A DNA stretch of 49,840 nt, taken from NCBI RefSeq assembly GCF_000003815.2, contig NC_049984.1, positions 8,620,238 to 8,670,077 on the forward strand, written 5' to 3'. Positions 1 through 12,346 of the stretch are shown here, piece after piece. The first letter of the stretch is position 1; the number at the start of each line of letters is the position of its first letter. Below the pieces are notes generated by a model that saw nothing but the letters and a program-made list of their open reading frames with translations, was not told the DNA's origin and made no database searches. The translations under genes and the position numbers were made by a program. Source of the stretch: Branchiostoma floridae. Lineage: Eukaryota; Chordata; Leptocardii; Amphioxiformes; Branchiostomatidae.

Positions 1-850
1 TTGGTAAGACTATACCTAATACTTACGGTAAGCTTAAGTATGTGAATGAGGCATGACAGGAAGTTAACTTGATCTGTGATTGTAATTTCAGTTCTTGGTT
101 TAACATAGAAATAGCGGGAATAATCATGATCTCTTGAATGATGGAAAGCACAAGAGTGCGCTTTGCTGAAATTCCAAGTAATGCTGCCGTTTGTTTTGGT
201 TACAATTTTGAGAGCAATGGCTTCAGTCTGTTTCTGCTTTATACAAGCCCATTGAATAGCTGATTCGGTTTCTGTAACTGTGTCGACGCCGAGAAGTCTA
301 GTGCTTCTAAATGAAGCAAATTTTACTATTGATATTAAGTAGGCTCTTCAGCCACCTGTTTTCCTTTCTGGCCTGTGTCGTTCTCTTGGTTCGGGACCCA
401 AGATAACGACACAAGGCAGATTATGTAATGGTCTAGGTTCCCGACAACCACTGACCACGACATAAAACAGAAATGACAACAGATGGTGAACCAGGGAAGA
501 CCCTTTTTAAAAAAAAACAGAATTCACAGTAACTGGCCGACTACCATCCCGGCCATCGACACAGTCACAGAAACCAAATCAGCCACACACCAGGCCTGTA
601 CAACACAGAAACGGACTGAAGCCCTGAGTGCAAAAGGAGCCTCCATTTACAAAATGTCCTGATATAAACCCCTACCTGCATCATCACTCGAGATGTCAAC
701 AAAACACACTCAAGCACCTTACCATCAACCAAGAGATTTTTTAAAGTTAAAGTAACCTCACAAATTATTTACTTCCTATCATGCCGATGACAAGTTAGTC
801 CCAGCCCATCTCTGCAATATGTTTCCATTTCACACCCCATAAGACACCTG
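1..850. other. Non-coding stretch, no gene seen
   Basis: I see no credible exon here. The only structure is an imperfect hairpin at 375-412 (left arm GTGTCGTTCTCTTGG, right arm CCCAAGATAACGACAC) and A-rich runs near 510-520. The hairpin probably belongs to an old inverted-repeat element, but I could not define its ends. Confidence 0.5.
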
Positions 851-1250
851 TGTGAAAATTTGCCCGTCCCGGACTAGTCCGGACCGGCATGAACCGTCAG
901 TTCGAACCATGCAATAGTCCAGGGGTCGGACGGGTCGGTCGGACGGGACGGACGCTCGACAGTTCGCAGAACGGTTCGGTCGGCCATAAAGGGTCCAGAT
1001 TGGCCGCTTGGACTAGCCCGGACTACGTCCCGGACTGGTCCCGGACGGCATCGTTCGAACGCTTTCGGGCGGCGGCCTGGAGCGGGCCGTTCGAACGGTT
1101 CGAGCCGGTACGGCTCCGCCCGGGCCGGACGGCCGAACGGGCGGTTCCCATAGCAACAAAGCGATCCGAACCGTCTGGGGGCGTGCAGAGCACCGCGGGG
1201 CGCCGGTTCGGACGTCTGCGGACGTCTGCGAACCACCAATTTACATGGCA
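847..1250. repeat. GC-rich word-array element (CCGAACGG / GTCCGGAC words)
   Basis: A GC-rich block of about 400 bp in AT-rich DNA. It is built from short palindromic words such as GTCCGGAC, CCGTTCGAACGG and GGACGG in both orientations. The left end reads CCTGTGTGAAAATTTGCCCG, which matches the inverted right end of a second such block near 7299-7314. Long reading frames cross it on both strands, but they follow from the lack of AT-rich stops. They are repetitive Arg/Pro/Gly-rich translations and I do not call them genes. Probably a non-autonomous DNA transposon. Confidence 0.55.
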
Positions 1251-2587
1251 ATTGTACCTCCCAAACACCCGTGGAATGCGCAAAATCGTGCTGTTGTGAG
1301 GTGGAAATCGATGCCCAAACAGTTCGGACGGTCTGAACCGCCGGAATGCCGTTACAAAATAGAAAGAATTTGAATGCAATTCATCCCTCTGCCGCCAGCG
1401 CTCCTATAGACAAAATATTAATGACGGCTTGAAGTTACAGAATGACACCAGCCGCAAGACAATCAATGTAAATCACATGTGCCCTCACTTTGACGTTATG
1501 TGCGTGCGGAGTCCCAGGAAACATTTGATTGCCCGCACAAACCATGTACAAAGCGCAAGTAATGGATTTCTGATGTCTTTCCGACTGAAGCGTGGTTGCC
1601 AAACATGTGGTGGAGACACTATCACTAAAATATGATATACATTCAAGTCCATAATCTAGAAGATTCATTTATAAACATCATTGAATGCCCTAATATATTC
1701 ATGCCAACGCTAGGCACGTTACGCACCCAGCGGCGGCGAGGGTTCAGTGACCCCATCTCAAACGTAAACAAGAAGACGATCCTATGAAGAAGCCAAACAT
1801 TTTGTTGGTGTGTGTTGAACTTTATTGTATTTTGTTGAAAGAAAGTTGTATCTAAATATTGAATTGTAATATATATGTTAATCTAGTGCCACAAAATATT
1901 ATTCTACGTGTCTAAAATAAGACTAGTTTTGATATAGGTGCTGGCCCCCATACGTGAATTGAACTCTCCCACACTTGATTGAAGCCTCCCGGTCCTTTGG
2001 GACAGCCGCCCGACAAGTGCGCACATGTCTGTAACTCGTTGTTTGTTGTTTATTTTACGTTCCATGTGTTAATTTTGGCACAGTTTGCACATCCATTGAC
2101 AGGAATACCACTAAGAATGATGTCGTCATTATACCCATTTCCTTTGTGTTTCTTGCCTTTTTTCACGAGCAAGTTATTCAAAGACGGGAAAATACGATCC
2201 AGATATCAATTTGCGAGCCAGTGGCTAGGCCACACCCACACAGCGCGAAACTTTAGGTATAGAGGCGTGCCGCTGTCCATCATCGCGTGGCGACCGACAA
2301 AATAATTAGCAACCATATATCCGCTAGCTGGGTGTCATGCTGTCCGTATTATAAAACGTCTGCACAATTATTATTGGAATCTTTCGGCAGTAAATTTACT
2401 TTGCGCACTTGTAAGCGACTTTTGACAAGACTGGCCGGTGTTCCCGTAAAGCTTTCCTTCTGTCCTAATCCCAGCAAAACTGGTCTCCGGGGACAGTCGC
2501 CTACCAGACCGATTCGTAGGGCAGGAATCACAATGTCACACTACAACGGGTCTCCAATTTCTGGAAGGGTGGCAAAATCACCAACGT
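1251..2587. other. Non-coding stretch, no gene seen
   Basis: AT-rich DNA with scattered short frames and no exon with convincing splice sites. One further copy of the GGACGG/CTGAACCG word lies at 1321-1345. Nothing else could be supported. Confidence 0.4.
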
Positions 2588-2712
2588 NNNNNNNNNNNNN
2601 NNNNNNNNNNNNNNNNNNNNNNNNNNNNNNNNNNNNNNNNNNNNNNNNNNNNNNNNNNNNNNNNNNNNNNNNNNNNNNNNNNNNNNNNNNNNNNNNNNNN
2701 NNNNNNNNNNNN
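2588..2712. other. Assembly gap (125 N)
   Basis: A run of N of unknown content. Frames crossing it are not evidence of coding. Confidence 0.99.
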
Positions 2713-3300
2713 TTGTAAAACCAACGATATTCAGAAGGCTTCAGAAGTACCACGAGTGTTATCATACAATGTTAATTGAATGAGTGGAGATTAAAAGACG
2801 TCACCCTAGAGGATTATTGTTAACCTACGCCGTAGACGTTTTAACTTTCACATCGCTTGATAGATTTTTATGCCCGTCAAAGGCACATGTGTGAATAGCA
2901 GGCGAAATCTTTACTTGCGGCACAAGTAAATAAACGCTTTTTGAAAAGTTGGTAAGGAGGAACAATATTAAACGGGGAGGATTATTGTCGAGGAAATTCC
3001 GCTCGTGAGGACATGGATATAACGTCCTTGGGAGGAAGTTACTAGTATGCCATGGTGAGGAGAAGTAATTCTATGGAACGTTGATATTAATATTTTTCAG
3101 TTGTAGTTGTACTCTACTCTCTCTACTCTATATGAAGCATGGACATGGACACCTGACGTGCTAATTCAGATTACGCTTAGTCTACAGTTTAGTCTTTGTT
3201 CTGTGCGTTTAGTCGTTACACAGCATTGGGCATGTACACAACCAAGATACACTTACTGAAGTACAGAGAAGAAAACAAATTCGCTGGAATTTCACAGGTT

Positions 3301-3429
3301 TTATCCCCAGGGGCAGGCAGGCGAGTTTCTAAAGCTTGACTCCCTGCTGACAATAATCCCGATAGCCCGTCCGAACGGTTCAAACGGTTCGGGATTTACT
3401 GTGGCGTGTCCAGAGATCCGCCTGGCTCC
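3301..3429. repeat. Dispersed repeat, copy A
   Basis: Begins TTATCCCCAGGGGCAG, contains the paired words CCGAACGG/CCGTTCGG in its middle, and ends near GAGATCCGCCTG. It is a diverged duplicate of 4206-4338 in the same orientation. The shared central words link it to the GC-rich word-array elements at 847 and 7140. Confidence 0.65.
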
Positions 3430-4205
3430 GACATGTCCGACCCGTGAGAACGTTGCCCCCAACCAGGGAGGTTTTATCAAACCCGGGACATTGAGGAAAC
3501 AACTTCGTTACCTTCGTCATGGATTTAAAATTACCTCCGATCAGTGGTGTATGCGGAAATTGTAAGACGATCATAATCACATCATTATCTTCGCCGAGAA
3601 GGTTATATTTATGATATAATTTGCAACGGTACGTGGAAACATGACTTCCTCTTTGCTGCAACAAGTGAATATTACGTCATCATACCACTGTGTTTCCACG
3701 AAAATTGGCGCTGAAACAACATTGTGCATAATACAGCCCACAGGAGTCCCAGTAAGTGCGGAAAAAATACATGCCTTCAGTTAGCCAGGATTTTGACTGT
3801 GCTGTTGATAATTTCACATCTAACACACTTGGTAACACAGCTAAACGATGTAAAACAGTTTCTTACCAGTTCAGTCTTGAACAAGAAGGGATGTTTGTAT
3901 TCCAGTCCGTTCGTATTCCACGGAAGTTTCGGCAGTCGGTTGGAACAGCACCAGAACATAATTCCACACAAATTGTTTGTGTTGCTAGTCCTTTTCCATC
4001 TCTCCATGGCAGTTTGATGCATCCTGACCCGAAACGACAACGTACAAACCCCTCACGCGACACCTCTTCCAACTTATCCATGATAGTCTGTACATTTAGC
4101 CTTAGTATAAGACTAAAAAGCGGAAAAATAACACAGGACATCAGGAAGCGGTTTACTGATGAGTTTTCAATTTGAAATGACCGCGACGCACGCGCAATGC
4201 TCATG

Positions 4206-4338
4206 TTATCCCCAGGGGCAGACAGGGGAGTCTTTCAAGCTTGACAGCCTGCTGACAATAATCGTGATAACCGGTCCGAACGTTCAGAACGGTTCGGGAG
4301 GCACTGTTGCGTGTCCTGAGATCCGCCTGTCCCTGGCC
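4206..4338. repeat. Dispersed repeat, copy B
   Basis: Second copy of the block at 3301-3429, collinear along its whole length (TTATCCCCAGGGGCAG ... CTGCTGACAATAAT ... ACGGTTCGGG ... GAGATCCGCCTG). Differences are substitutions and short indels, so both copies are old. I see no flanking target-site duplication. Confidence 0.65.
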
Positions 4339-7139
4339 AGATCCAGGGCAGTTCTCTAAGTCTAACCTTTCATATTACGAAGGATGAAGCGTCCAAATTT
4401 CTCAGGGGAACATGACACTGACCCCTAGATTGTGCGTCACCATCCCCAACCCCTATCAATTTGCGACGCACGGGTAGTGCATAGTCTCTCCTTCTGTAAG
4501 TGTAACGTGCTGGGTGCAGCCATCCACGGCGTTTCTTGATCCAGTCGTCGCTTCGACTAACGAGTAATATATTTTCGAATTTTTATTGTACGTTTGTGCT
4601 CTTAAAGCTAAGTACAGGTCAAAATGATAAAGTAGTTCTAACGCTTCTAACAACAATATGCATATAAAATGGTGGCGTTAGATGTTCGGCTAACCGTTCC
4701 CCGTGTCCTGTTTTGGATACCGTACTCCAGCGTGACACAGCACTGTACTTGTTTTTAGTCCCACTTTCTTGATATAATGTCAAGGGGAATATCACTGGTC
4801 AAACTCAACACGTTTTCAGAGAGTCGATTGAAGTCTCGCTGCTACAGGTCGTCCAACAGGTGATCCAACCAGGTACTGCTCACAAGTTCCTTTCCGGCCA
4901 AAGCATGCGCTTTGACTCCAAACGATGGTGGAAATTTTGGTAAGTGAGAAACATTCAAAATATTGCACTTCACAAATCATGTTAGGTATTGTCCACAAGG
5001 CGAGATAATGCCGGACGCCATGAAAGGCAATAAAGATGCTAAATACATTTTCAACATTATCTCCCGTATTATTGCACATTTGGACAGAATCGTCGCTTGG
5101 TACAATGACAGTCAATCGAAACGTAGCGCAACTCAATGTTGTCTTATTTGTAAAGCGCCAGAGACAATTATTTAATCATAGGGTAGAAAGATTATATTTA
5201 GTTCTACAGAAAACAATGGTGGTCTGTAACTTTTCCCCGCCCGTTTTAACGCCGTGCGAGCCTGATCAATCCAGAGTCGTATGGTGAAGACCTCAGGTGC
5301 CAGGGTGACCTACAATAGCATTGTCGTTTATTCTTCTTATAGTACTTTATTACACTGCGCTTGGAAGACAACGATTTTATTGGCGTGGGCAATGTAGTTA
5401 GTAAATCAAACACGACAGCAGAACGGACAATATAGCGTTCGTGTGATTTAGAAACGAAACACGGCGTGCCGAATTCTTATTCGCCATGCCACTGCGACTA
5501 TCCAAGCGGTATCTGCTGTTACGTGTTTAAGACTTTTTTCTCATTTATCGCTAGAGAAAAATAAAGAGACAAACAGGACTAAAACATATTCATTCTTCAT
5601 GAGAACAGACTTCGTAACAATGACTTGTTCATACCTATAGATATTCATATGTCTGTTTAGTTATAGACCTTACGAAAGTCGCTTTACTTTTGTCGTGTCA
5701 ATAAAGATTTTATATGCTGCATGCACGGCATTTGGTAGTGTACGAGATACGATACAAAGACTGGTACTTCGTGGCAGATTACCCTTTAATAATGGTCGAG
5801 AGGATAAACATGTAGGTGTGATCCGCGTACTCAACGCTGCATGGGCGTGATGGGCAATCCAAACTGTGCAGGTCGCGTACTGTTCCCTGGCCGGCTTACT
5901 CTTCTATTCATTCTATTTCTACGGTTTTCCAGCGACCCGGAGTCTGGTACTGGTAGAGACTAACATTTTCCTGCAAGGAGAGAGCAAGCCGACATGCAAG
6001 TCGGCAAGCAAGCCTGCCGACTTCATTAGACAAACAGGCATTTGTCGCAGTTCTCCCAGACGTATTTTTCCGTCCATAAAACTCGGACAGGGCCCACAAC
6101 CTAAATTATGTCACAAAATGTGGCAATATGTAACTGCGAAAATTTTGGCATTGTCTTAATCACGTGGTTGAACAACGTGTTTTGGCTCGCCATATTCAGA
6201 TGAATTTCCAAGAAACTTGATAGTGGGGCATAGGATTTCAGTTTCAGTTTCTTACAACCAATCATGTGGCTCATTATTTGCAGTGAAAATCGACGTCTCC
6301 GGCTCATTTCGTACAAATCGTAGCGATTGGTTAGCCAGTAAATAGATTGTCCCACACTGTACACATCAAACGGCTGCCGCCAGCATGGCGCCATGGCAAC
6401 GGCCAATGTGTGGTGGGAAGACCACCAGAGCGCCGCTCACGTGCGCCTCACAGGCGGGATGTCAATCAACCCGCTGTTTATTTCAGCGGGTGCAGCCTGG
6501 AACTGGGGTCGCCGTGTTTTCCAAAATCATCTCGCGCACTGGACAGCCGGGCTTTCTGAGCAACGTTCGCACATGCAGAAAAACTGCACTGAGTAGCGGA
6601 GCAGATTCTTCAAAGGGTGACTCAACACTGTAAGCTGGAAATTGGAAAAGGAACAGCATTTTATAAGTGTATGTAAACTTTACTAGAAGACCCATCAGTT
6701 GGTTTTTGCTACTCTATTGAGTATTGTATTATACTCTACTCTTCACTTCAGACAGCCGTGCGTGGTGACATATATGTACAAGAAAACACGTCACCCATTC
6801 ATTAGTCGCGGCCAAAATTTAATATAGAAGAAAAGTTGTAGATTTGAAGGTAGAAAAATCTCAATTTTTTAAATTTTCATAGTACATTTTGTATTGTTCT
6901 GGCGATAGTGCAACGCTATTACTATTAGTGTTCGCCCGCTCTGGCTGTTGCCCCGCAATAATGGACGTAATGCATGCCTCTAACAATGTCTAATAGTCTC
7001 ACCTACGGACTTTACTGCTCTTCTGGCCGCTGCGCCTAGTGTACGGAAGGGGGCGCTGTCGCACGGCTTCATACAATTTAGGGACTTAGACAAAATTTGG
7101 CAGGGCGGCGGCAATTTTTTCTAAGTGTTTTACGGCGCC
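4339..7139. other. Non-coding stretch, no gene seen
   Basis: Mixed-composition DNA with no frame I recognise. A GC-richer patch at 6365-6560 contains a Kozak-like ATG at 6393 and a GGCGCCATGGCAAC X-box-like string near 6385. The translations there match no family I know and no clear splice donor follows. A local repeat of AAGTCGGCAAGCAAGC type lies at 5990-6025. Confidence 0.4.
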
Positions 7140-7320
7140 CGAAGCGTCCGGCGGTCCTGAACTGCCGAACGTGCTGAACCACTTAATGACGGTTCACCGC
7201 CCGGCGCTCGGACTGGCAGCCTCGCGGGCCGGACGGCTTTGACGTAGGCGGACCGCTCGGACTGCCCTCGGACCGGTCCGAACCGTTCGGGGCGAGTTGA
7301 TTTTCACACAGGTTTTGAGG
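7140..7320. repeat. GC-rich word-array element, second copy type
   Basis: Dense in CCGAACCGTTCGG, GCTCGGACTG and CGGACGG words in both orientations, ending at GATTTTCACACAGG. The inverse of that end, CCTGTGTGAAAAT, opens the element at 847. The shared terminus and word set make these members of one family, although the interiors do not align over long stretches. Confidence 0.55.
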
Positions 7321-7394
7321 GCAATAAGACAGGGGTAAATTTTTCTGGCAGACTAATCTAGAGTTTAAGAACATTTCTGTGCGTGAAGAAGGTT

Positions 7395-7706
7395 TTCGAG
7401 GGCGTCATGCATAAGCCCCGCCCCCTCCCTTTCGCATTTTCACTGTGTCCCGAGCGCCAACCTCGGGCGATCCCTTGCAGAGGTCCAGAAAAATTTTGAA
7501 ATCTTGACCCTCTGAAACGCCGTTTCTTGGATTTTAAGGGACATATTTTGCTGGCAGACCAAGCTATTTTTTTTATTGCTTGGCCCTCCCCCCAAGTAAA
7601 AAAAATTTTGCTAGGCCCTCCCCCTGGCAAAATATTTTTTTGCTTGGCCCTCCCCCCCCTGGCGACCGGACCTCCCCCCTCGCTAAATGCCGTACGGTCC
7701 CTTACA
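7395..7706. repeat. C-rich/T-rich word-array element
   Basis: Three or more copies of a word near GCTTGGCCCTCCCCC, separated by A/T-rich spacers such as AAAAAAAATTTTGCT, at 7577-7690. The minus-strand end reads GGGACCGTACGGCATT. A 134-residue frame on the minus strand crosses it, but its translation is the repeat word itself (Gly-Gly-Gly-rich) and I reject it as a gene. Likely another non-autonomous transposon. Confidence 0.45.
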
Positions 7707-8358
7707 TGCAACATCATGAACATTATGAAATATGGTATCATAAAATGAATGGTATTCAACATACATTCAACCTGCCATGATCATATATTTTACAGCACTA
7801 AAGGACAAGTTAATTACTTGATTAGTATTTGTAGGCACTCCTTCAGTGCTCATGGGGATAAATTACTTCAAGCAAATTTACATTTTACACCCCTAATTTC
7901 CCAACTGACATGGTATCACCTAAATATGCATGACACAACTTCTTCTTGACAACAATAATCAGACATGCGTGACAGAACCTTTGACCAATTATGACCTCAG
8001 AGCACCATAAACAAAATAGCTAGTAAGATAAAATAAGACAAAGGTTACAAAGTCTTACATGTTTCTTTCTCTGCTATGATAAAGGTGAGCACCATAGCCG
8101 TTTTGCAGATATAGGTGGAGTGGGTTATAATCCACTGTGTCTTAAGGCACAGCATTGGAAGGCAGGGCTCACCCCTCTCCTTCTACCACCTAATTTTTAC
8201 CTCCCCAACATAATACCTATTTTTACAACTGAGTGTGTGGAGTAAGGAAAGTTGTGTTAAGTGCCAAGGACATAACGTCTATCCAGGAATGTGATCTTGT
8301 CTCAGCCAATCAACACCGTCAGCTATGATACAAAAGCCTTTCCTTTTTATTTACAAGG

Positions 8359-8696
8359 GCTCGAAATACTTTTTTCTGCACTGGTGCAGGTAACACTGAA
8401 AATTACCTGCACCAGACAAATTTTACCTGCACCACTCTGATTTTTTGGAGAATGAATCATACTAAAATTGTTCAGCAGGTACCATTGCTATTTTTTCTTC
8501 ATACTTTATAGGTGGTAACAGTCAATGCAGCTAATAACAATCCACATACTACAATGTACATCATATGACATTTATGTATAAAAGATAAAACCCAGTACAT
8601 GGAACAGTGCAGGTTAGGTGCAGGTAGCCACCAGAATTACCTGCACAGCTCCAATTTTACCTGCACTAACCTGCATATGCAGGTAGTATTTCTACC
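8359..8696. mobile_element. MITE-like element with GGTGCAGGTAA words
   Basis: Opens with AGGGCTCGAAAT, the same terminus as the element at 13651. It carries repeated words GGTGCAGGTAA / TTACCTGCACC in both orientations near both ends. The right end (AGTATTTCT) is degenerate relative to the expected ATTTCGAGCCCT. It stops just before an assembly gap, so the right border is uncertain. No coding capacity. Confidence 0.6.
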
Positions 8697-8713
8697 ATCG
8701 TGAGGCACCACAC

Positions 8714-8813
8714 NNNNNNNNNNNNNNNNNNNNNNNNNNNNNNNNNNNNNNNNNNNNNNNNNNNNNNNNNNNNNNNNNNNNNNNNNNNNNNNNNNNNNNN
8801 NNNNNNNNNNNNN
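8714..8813. other. Assembly gap (100 N)
   Basis: Fixed-length run of N immediately right of a repeat element; the true length is unknown. Confidence 0.99.
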
Positions 8814-11800
8814 TGAAATCTATACAGACCCCCAGGACTTGTAGTCATGGCAACCAGGTAAACATACACAGACCCTGCCAGGTTTGGGGGTCAATCTCTC
8901 AGGACTATCCTTTCATGCGTAAAATACTTCCTTCTTCCCATGCATACCTTATCTTCGAAGCTTCCAACATATCGAAATGCACTCTGTACTTTTTGAGGGA
9001 CAGAAATTTTTTCCAGGCAAACTTAGTAAAATGATTTCAAGTGATACATGTAACTACAACAAAAGAGTGAACATATGTTCTGAGACATGATATTGCTATA
9101 ATCTATTATTGTCAAAATACAGCTCTTGTAAATTTTCAGTTCGGAAGAATATCATACTTTTTCAATGAAAGGAATTATAAAAGACAATACGTTTTGGCTT
9201 CAATCTACAGTGCTTTAAACAATACTGAGTATTACTGGTAGTAGAGTTTCTTCAATCCAAACAAAGATCAGTGCACAATGGTGTCCATAGCAACCTCTAC
9301 AAACTGTTTGACCCGAGTCACAAATACAGAATCATCCCCTAATCATAAGACTACACTCATATCCCCATCCATCCATCAGACTTGTTCTGACCTGCTTGTG
9401 ACAAAAGAAATTAAAGCCTCAGGTCAACCCTCCCAGGTTTCATACTAGGACAGAAACACAGATGACAAAAGACGATTGTCACTTAGACTGTTCTGATCCC
9501 CTGTCAAATATAGCTTTGTACCACTCAACCCTTTATAATGATGTACAGGCACTGCAGCAATTGCACATATTGTATGGTTGACTTTTGGAAAAAAAAAACA
9601 CCTGTCTAACAAGACCATAACATGTCCAGGACAAAAGATACAAGAACTTGATACTCTGCTGCTGCTACGGCACCTGAACAAAAGCCATCTGGAAGCCAAC
9701 ATTCATCTTCCTAACACCTACCGCATACCAAATACATGTATCATCACACATATTGACCACAAATATCTAGAAACACAAGTACACGCACACGTACAGATAG
9801 ACATTATGTTACCAAAAACAGTGTCTTCAATGTCGTGGACATAATGATATCTGAATTGTACAATCTTGATAACCAAAACCAATTGAGAAATATAAAAAAT
9901 ATCTTCCAAAGATCTGACATACTTTAATTTCTTCATTGTATTTATCAACAACAATATACTAGTACTGCTATAATCATAACACTTGTTGAGCCATCATGAA
10001 TATTTTATATATGGCCTTGGAAGCACACAGAAAAAATATACTACACAAAGGACAATGGCCCTGCTCTGTTCCTGAAGCATTAAGATTTACATCATGATCT
10101 CTACTTATTTGGAAATTTGAGTAGGTCAAAATTTGAAAAATTCAGCAATATCTGAAAACCAATCATCAACGGGTGTGTATCAAATCTAGCCCCCAAAAAG
10201 ATATACTTGGGCTCATATTAGATGTAATTTAATGAATTTCAGCACACATTTGTCACAGTGAATAAATGTGATGTGACCCAATTTCATTGATCCTCCATAC
10301 AAAGAACCTTAAAGCGATGCTGACAGGAAATTGATAATATCAAAGTTCTTTCAAACAGTACAAGATTCTTACATGACTTCACAGGTCTGCCATAAAACAC
10401 ATGACTGACAGCTTTGTAATAGATCAGACAAATTTTAAAAGTATTTCAAAAGATCTTAAAGAATTTCTTTACGTTTTCCACACTTAGAAGTCAGGTCAGT
10501 ATTACAGTGTCCTGTGTTCAGGTGTGATTAGCTGGGTAGTAATCTCTTTCTTATTGATCACCAGAGATGGCACTTTCCAAACAGATGTAAAATACAGACG
10601 AGTATAATCTACTTTCTTTGTGATCACGAAATTAGCACTGCATCAGGTGCCGGCAATTGGTTGGTAATCCCCATGTGTTCCAATTTGTGTAAATGGATTA
10701 CAGTTATTTTCATCTGCCAAAAATGAAAGAAGTCATGATGTTTTTTCGGTGATGGTTCTTAAAAGCCATTAAGAACCATCAAACAACCATCAGTAAAAAA
10801 AAAAATACTACAAACACATAATTATATTCCTCATACTCTTTTTGTCTCTATCAATATCTTTGGTGCAAGCTAGCCTAATCTTTTAAAAAAACATGATACA
10901 AATGGTTTAAAATGACTTATGTATTTCCACTTCCACGCATTTTTATAACTGGTCCCTGTCAGTGTCCATGTAATGTTTTTAAGGAAAGAACGACTGTGAG
11001 TATGATACTAATATTCCATTCTATTACATGACATGACATGAAGCATATCTGGGTATCCTGGCACAGTAACAAATTGAATATTTTGGAGCCTTTGTCGGAG
11101 CCCAACGACTGCCACACAAAGGTGGCTGTGGCATCACGACTCAGCCAGTATTTGCTGCACAGACCGCTTTTGTCCTGGACTCACGAACTACTATCCTCAT
11201 ATTTCAGACCAAAGTGTGTGCATGGGCTTCGTTCCATCTTAAAGTTTGTGTTCAAAGAGCTGGGAAGTTGAAGCACTTTTGTCATAGAATACTGTCATCT
11301 GAGCTAAAGTCTGAATGCTGGTATAAACTTGCACCCTATCTATAGACACCAGACACTGCCTCACAGTGTTAACACAGTGTTCAGTACTTGTCAAGTGTTC
11401 TGTCATGATACAGTGTTAATGGTACATCCACAAGAAGATGTTTTGTTGACTCTGATGACACATTATTACTATGGAAACTAGAATATGTACATGATTGACT
11501 TGAGGCTAAACAGTCTTTGCAGTTGAGTGATGGTACCTGAGGAAAATGTGCTGTTATAGCCGCTGTACTAGCTTCTAAAAAATCTGAATGTCTTTTCTAT
11601 TATCAAAATAAACTGCTTGCATCAATCAATCTGAATATATGTCACTTATATCCAATATTCATAGTACTGGAAGCCTCACAGCTACATTCAGCCCTTAAAA
11701 TCATTTTACAAACTAAGGGTTTCTCACTTTGATATGATTGAACTCAAGATAACTAGAACTCATGATGACTTTTGAGGAAGCTGAAGCACTGACAAATACC

Positions 11801-11886
11801 CAGAAGACCATCAGAGAATCCCACAGAAGCCTTCACTTCCACTTCACACTGGGAGCGACTGTTGATTACCTCGAGCAGAGAGGCTG
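8814..11886. other. Non-coding AT-rich stretch, no gene seen
   Basis: No exon could be supported on either strand. The segment could include the 3' UTR of the minus-strand terminal exon at 11887-11994, but I see no well-placed minus-strand AATAAA. A short hairpin lies at 10751-10780 (GATGGTTCTTAA / TTAAGAACCATC). Confidence 0.4.
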
Positions 11887-11994
11887 CTAGATAACGATTT
11901 CACCAGTCTGGCCTTCGATTTTTTTAGCTCGTGGAGTTACAGGTTCACCTTGGACGGTGTTTAACTGTTTTGGGTTGTGTTTGTGAGCTTGTAC
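11887..11994 (-). CDS. Unidentified terminal coding exon (C-terminal 35 residues)
   Basis: The minus strand reads a polypyrimidine tract ending TTTTAG, then an open frame of 35 codons beginning VQAHKHNPKQ and ending EGQTGEIVI, then a TAG stop. The segment is lysine- and proline-rich and ends in a hydrophobic tail that could be a class II PDZ-type ligand. The exon enters at phase 0. The nearest upstream exon on the strand, the kinesin exon at 12347-12471, ends at phase 1, so the two cannot be joined directly in this frame. Joining them in phase 1 would meet a stop after 16 residues. I do not recognise the family. It may be the last exon of the kinesin gene with intervening exons missing, the end of another gene, or a chance frame. 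Confidence 0.3.
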   Translation of the reverse strand, partial: VQAHKHNPKQLNTVQGEPVTPRAKKIEGQTGEIVI

Positions 11995-12020
11995 CTAAAA
12001 GAAAAGTCATTCAACTAGGC

Positions 12021-12060
12021 AGATTTGTATGAATTTTTGGTATGTGGGTAGTTATGGAGG
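12021..12060. repeat. Short dispersed repeat, copy A
   Basis: Contains TTTGTATGAATTTTTGGTAT followed by GTGGGTAGTTATGGAGGTC. A near-identical copy lies at 12825-12862, within the last intergenic or intronic segments of the minus-strand gene. Confidence 0.55.
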
Positions 12061-12261
12061 TCACGCATTCTGACTAAGACCAAAGGTTCTTAGCACCGTA
12101 CAAAGGGACCAAATGCTAAACCTAGGTAACTAAATAAGGCAGCCTTCCAGAAAAATTAATCAGGAAGCAAATGAGGGCTTTATGCATCCACCTGCATGTT
12201 ACTAATTTTAGGAAATAACTTAGACGATCGGGTAGAATTCTGTTCTGAAGACGGCTGTATC

Positions 12262-12295
12262 TCTCTCTCTCTCTCTCTTTCTTTCTACACCCCCC
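12262..12295. repeat. CT microsatellite
   Basis: (CT)n run grading into CTTT and CCCCCC, about 50 bp downstream (in minus-strand sense) of the kinesin exon at 12347. Confidence 0.8.
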
Positions 12296-12346
12296 CTGGT
12301 GCTTTTTCTAGTTCGATCTACACGAGAATCATGATTTATGACTTAC

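Noticed and set aside
1144-1157. X-box-like GTTCCCATAGCAAC
   Set aside because: Lies inside a word-array repeat with no associated gene.
874-1379. Overlapping frames of 118-136 codons on both strands
   Set aside because: They run through the GC-rich word array; the translations are Arg/Pro-rich copies of the repeat words with no splice or family support.
3756-4175. 139-codon plus-strand frame
   Set aside because: No recognised domain, poor composition for coding, and overlapping frames of similar length on both strands.
7358-7762. 134-codon minus-strand frame
   Set aside because: Its sequence is the translation of a C-rich repeat word and spacers.
8840-9294. X-box-like strings GTAGTCATGGCAAC and GTGTCCATAGCAAC
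   Set aside because: Good motif matches, but with no start site or exon nearby they are probably chance or repeat-derived. They also caution against over-reading the two X-boxes upstream of 31269.
11891-11920. GQTG string read as the kinesin P-loop
   Set aside because: It is EGQTGEIVI followed by a stop, lacking the GKS/T residues.
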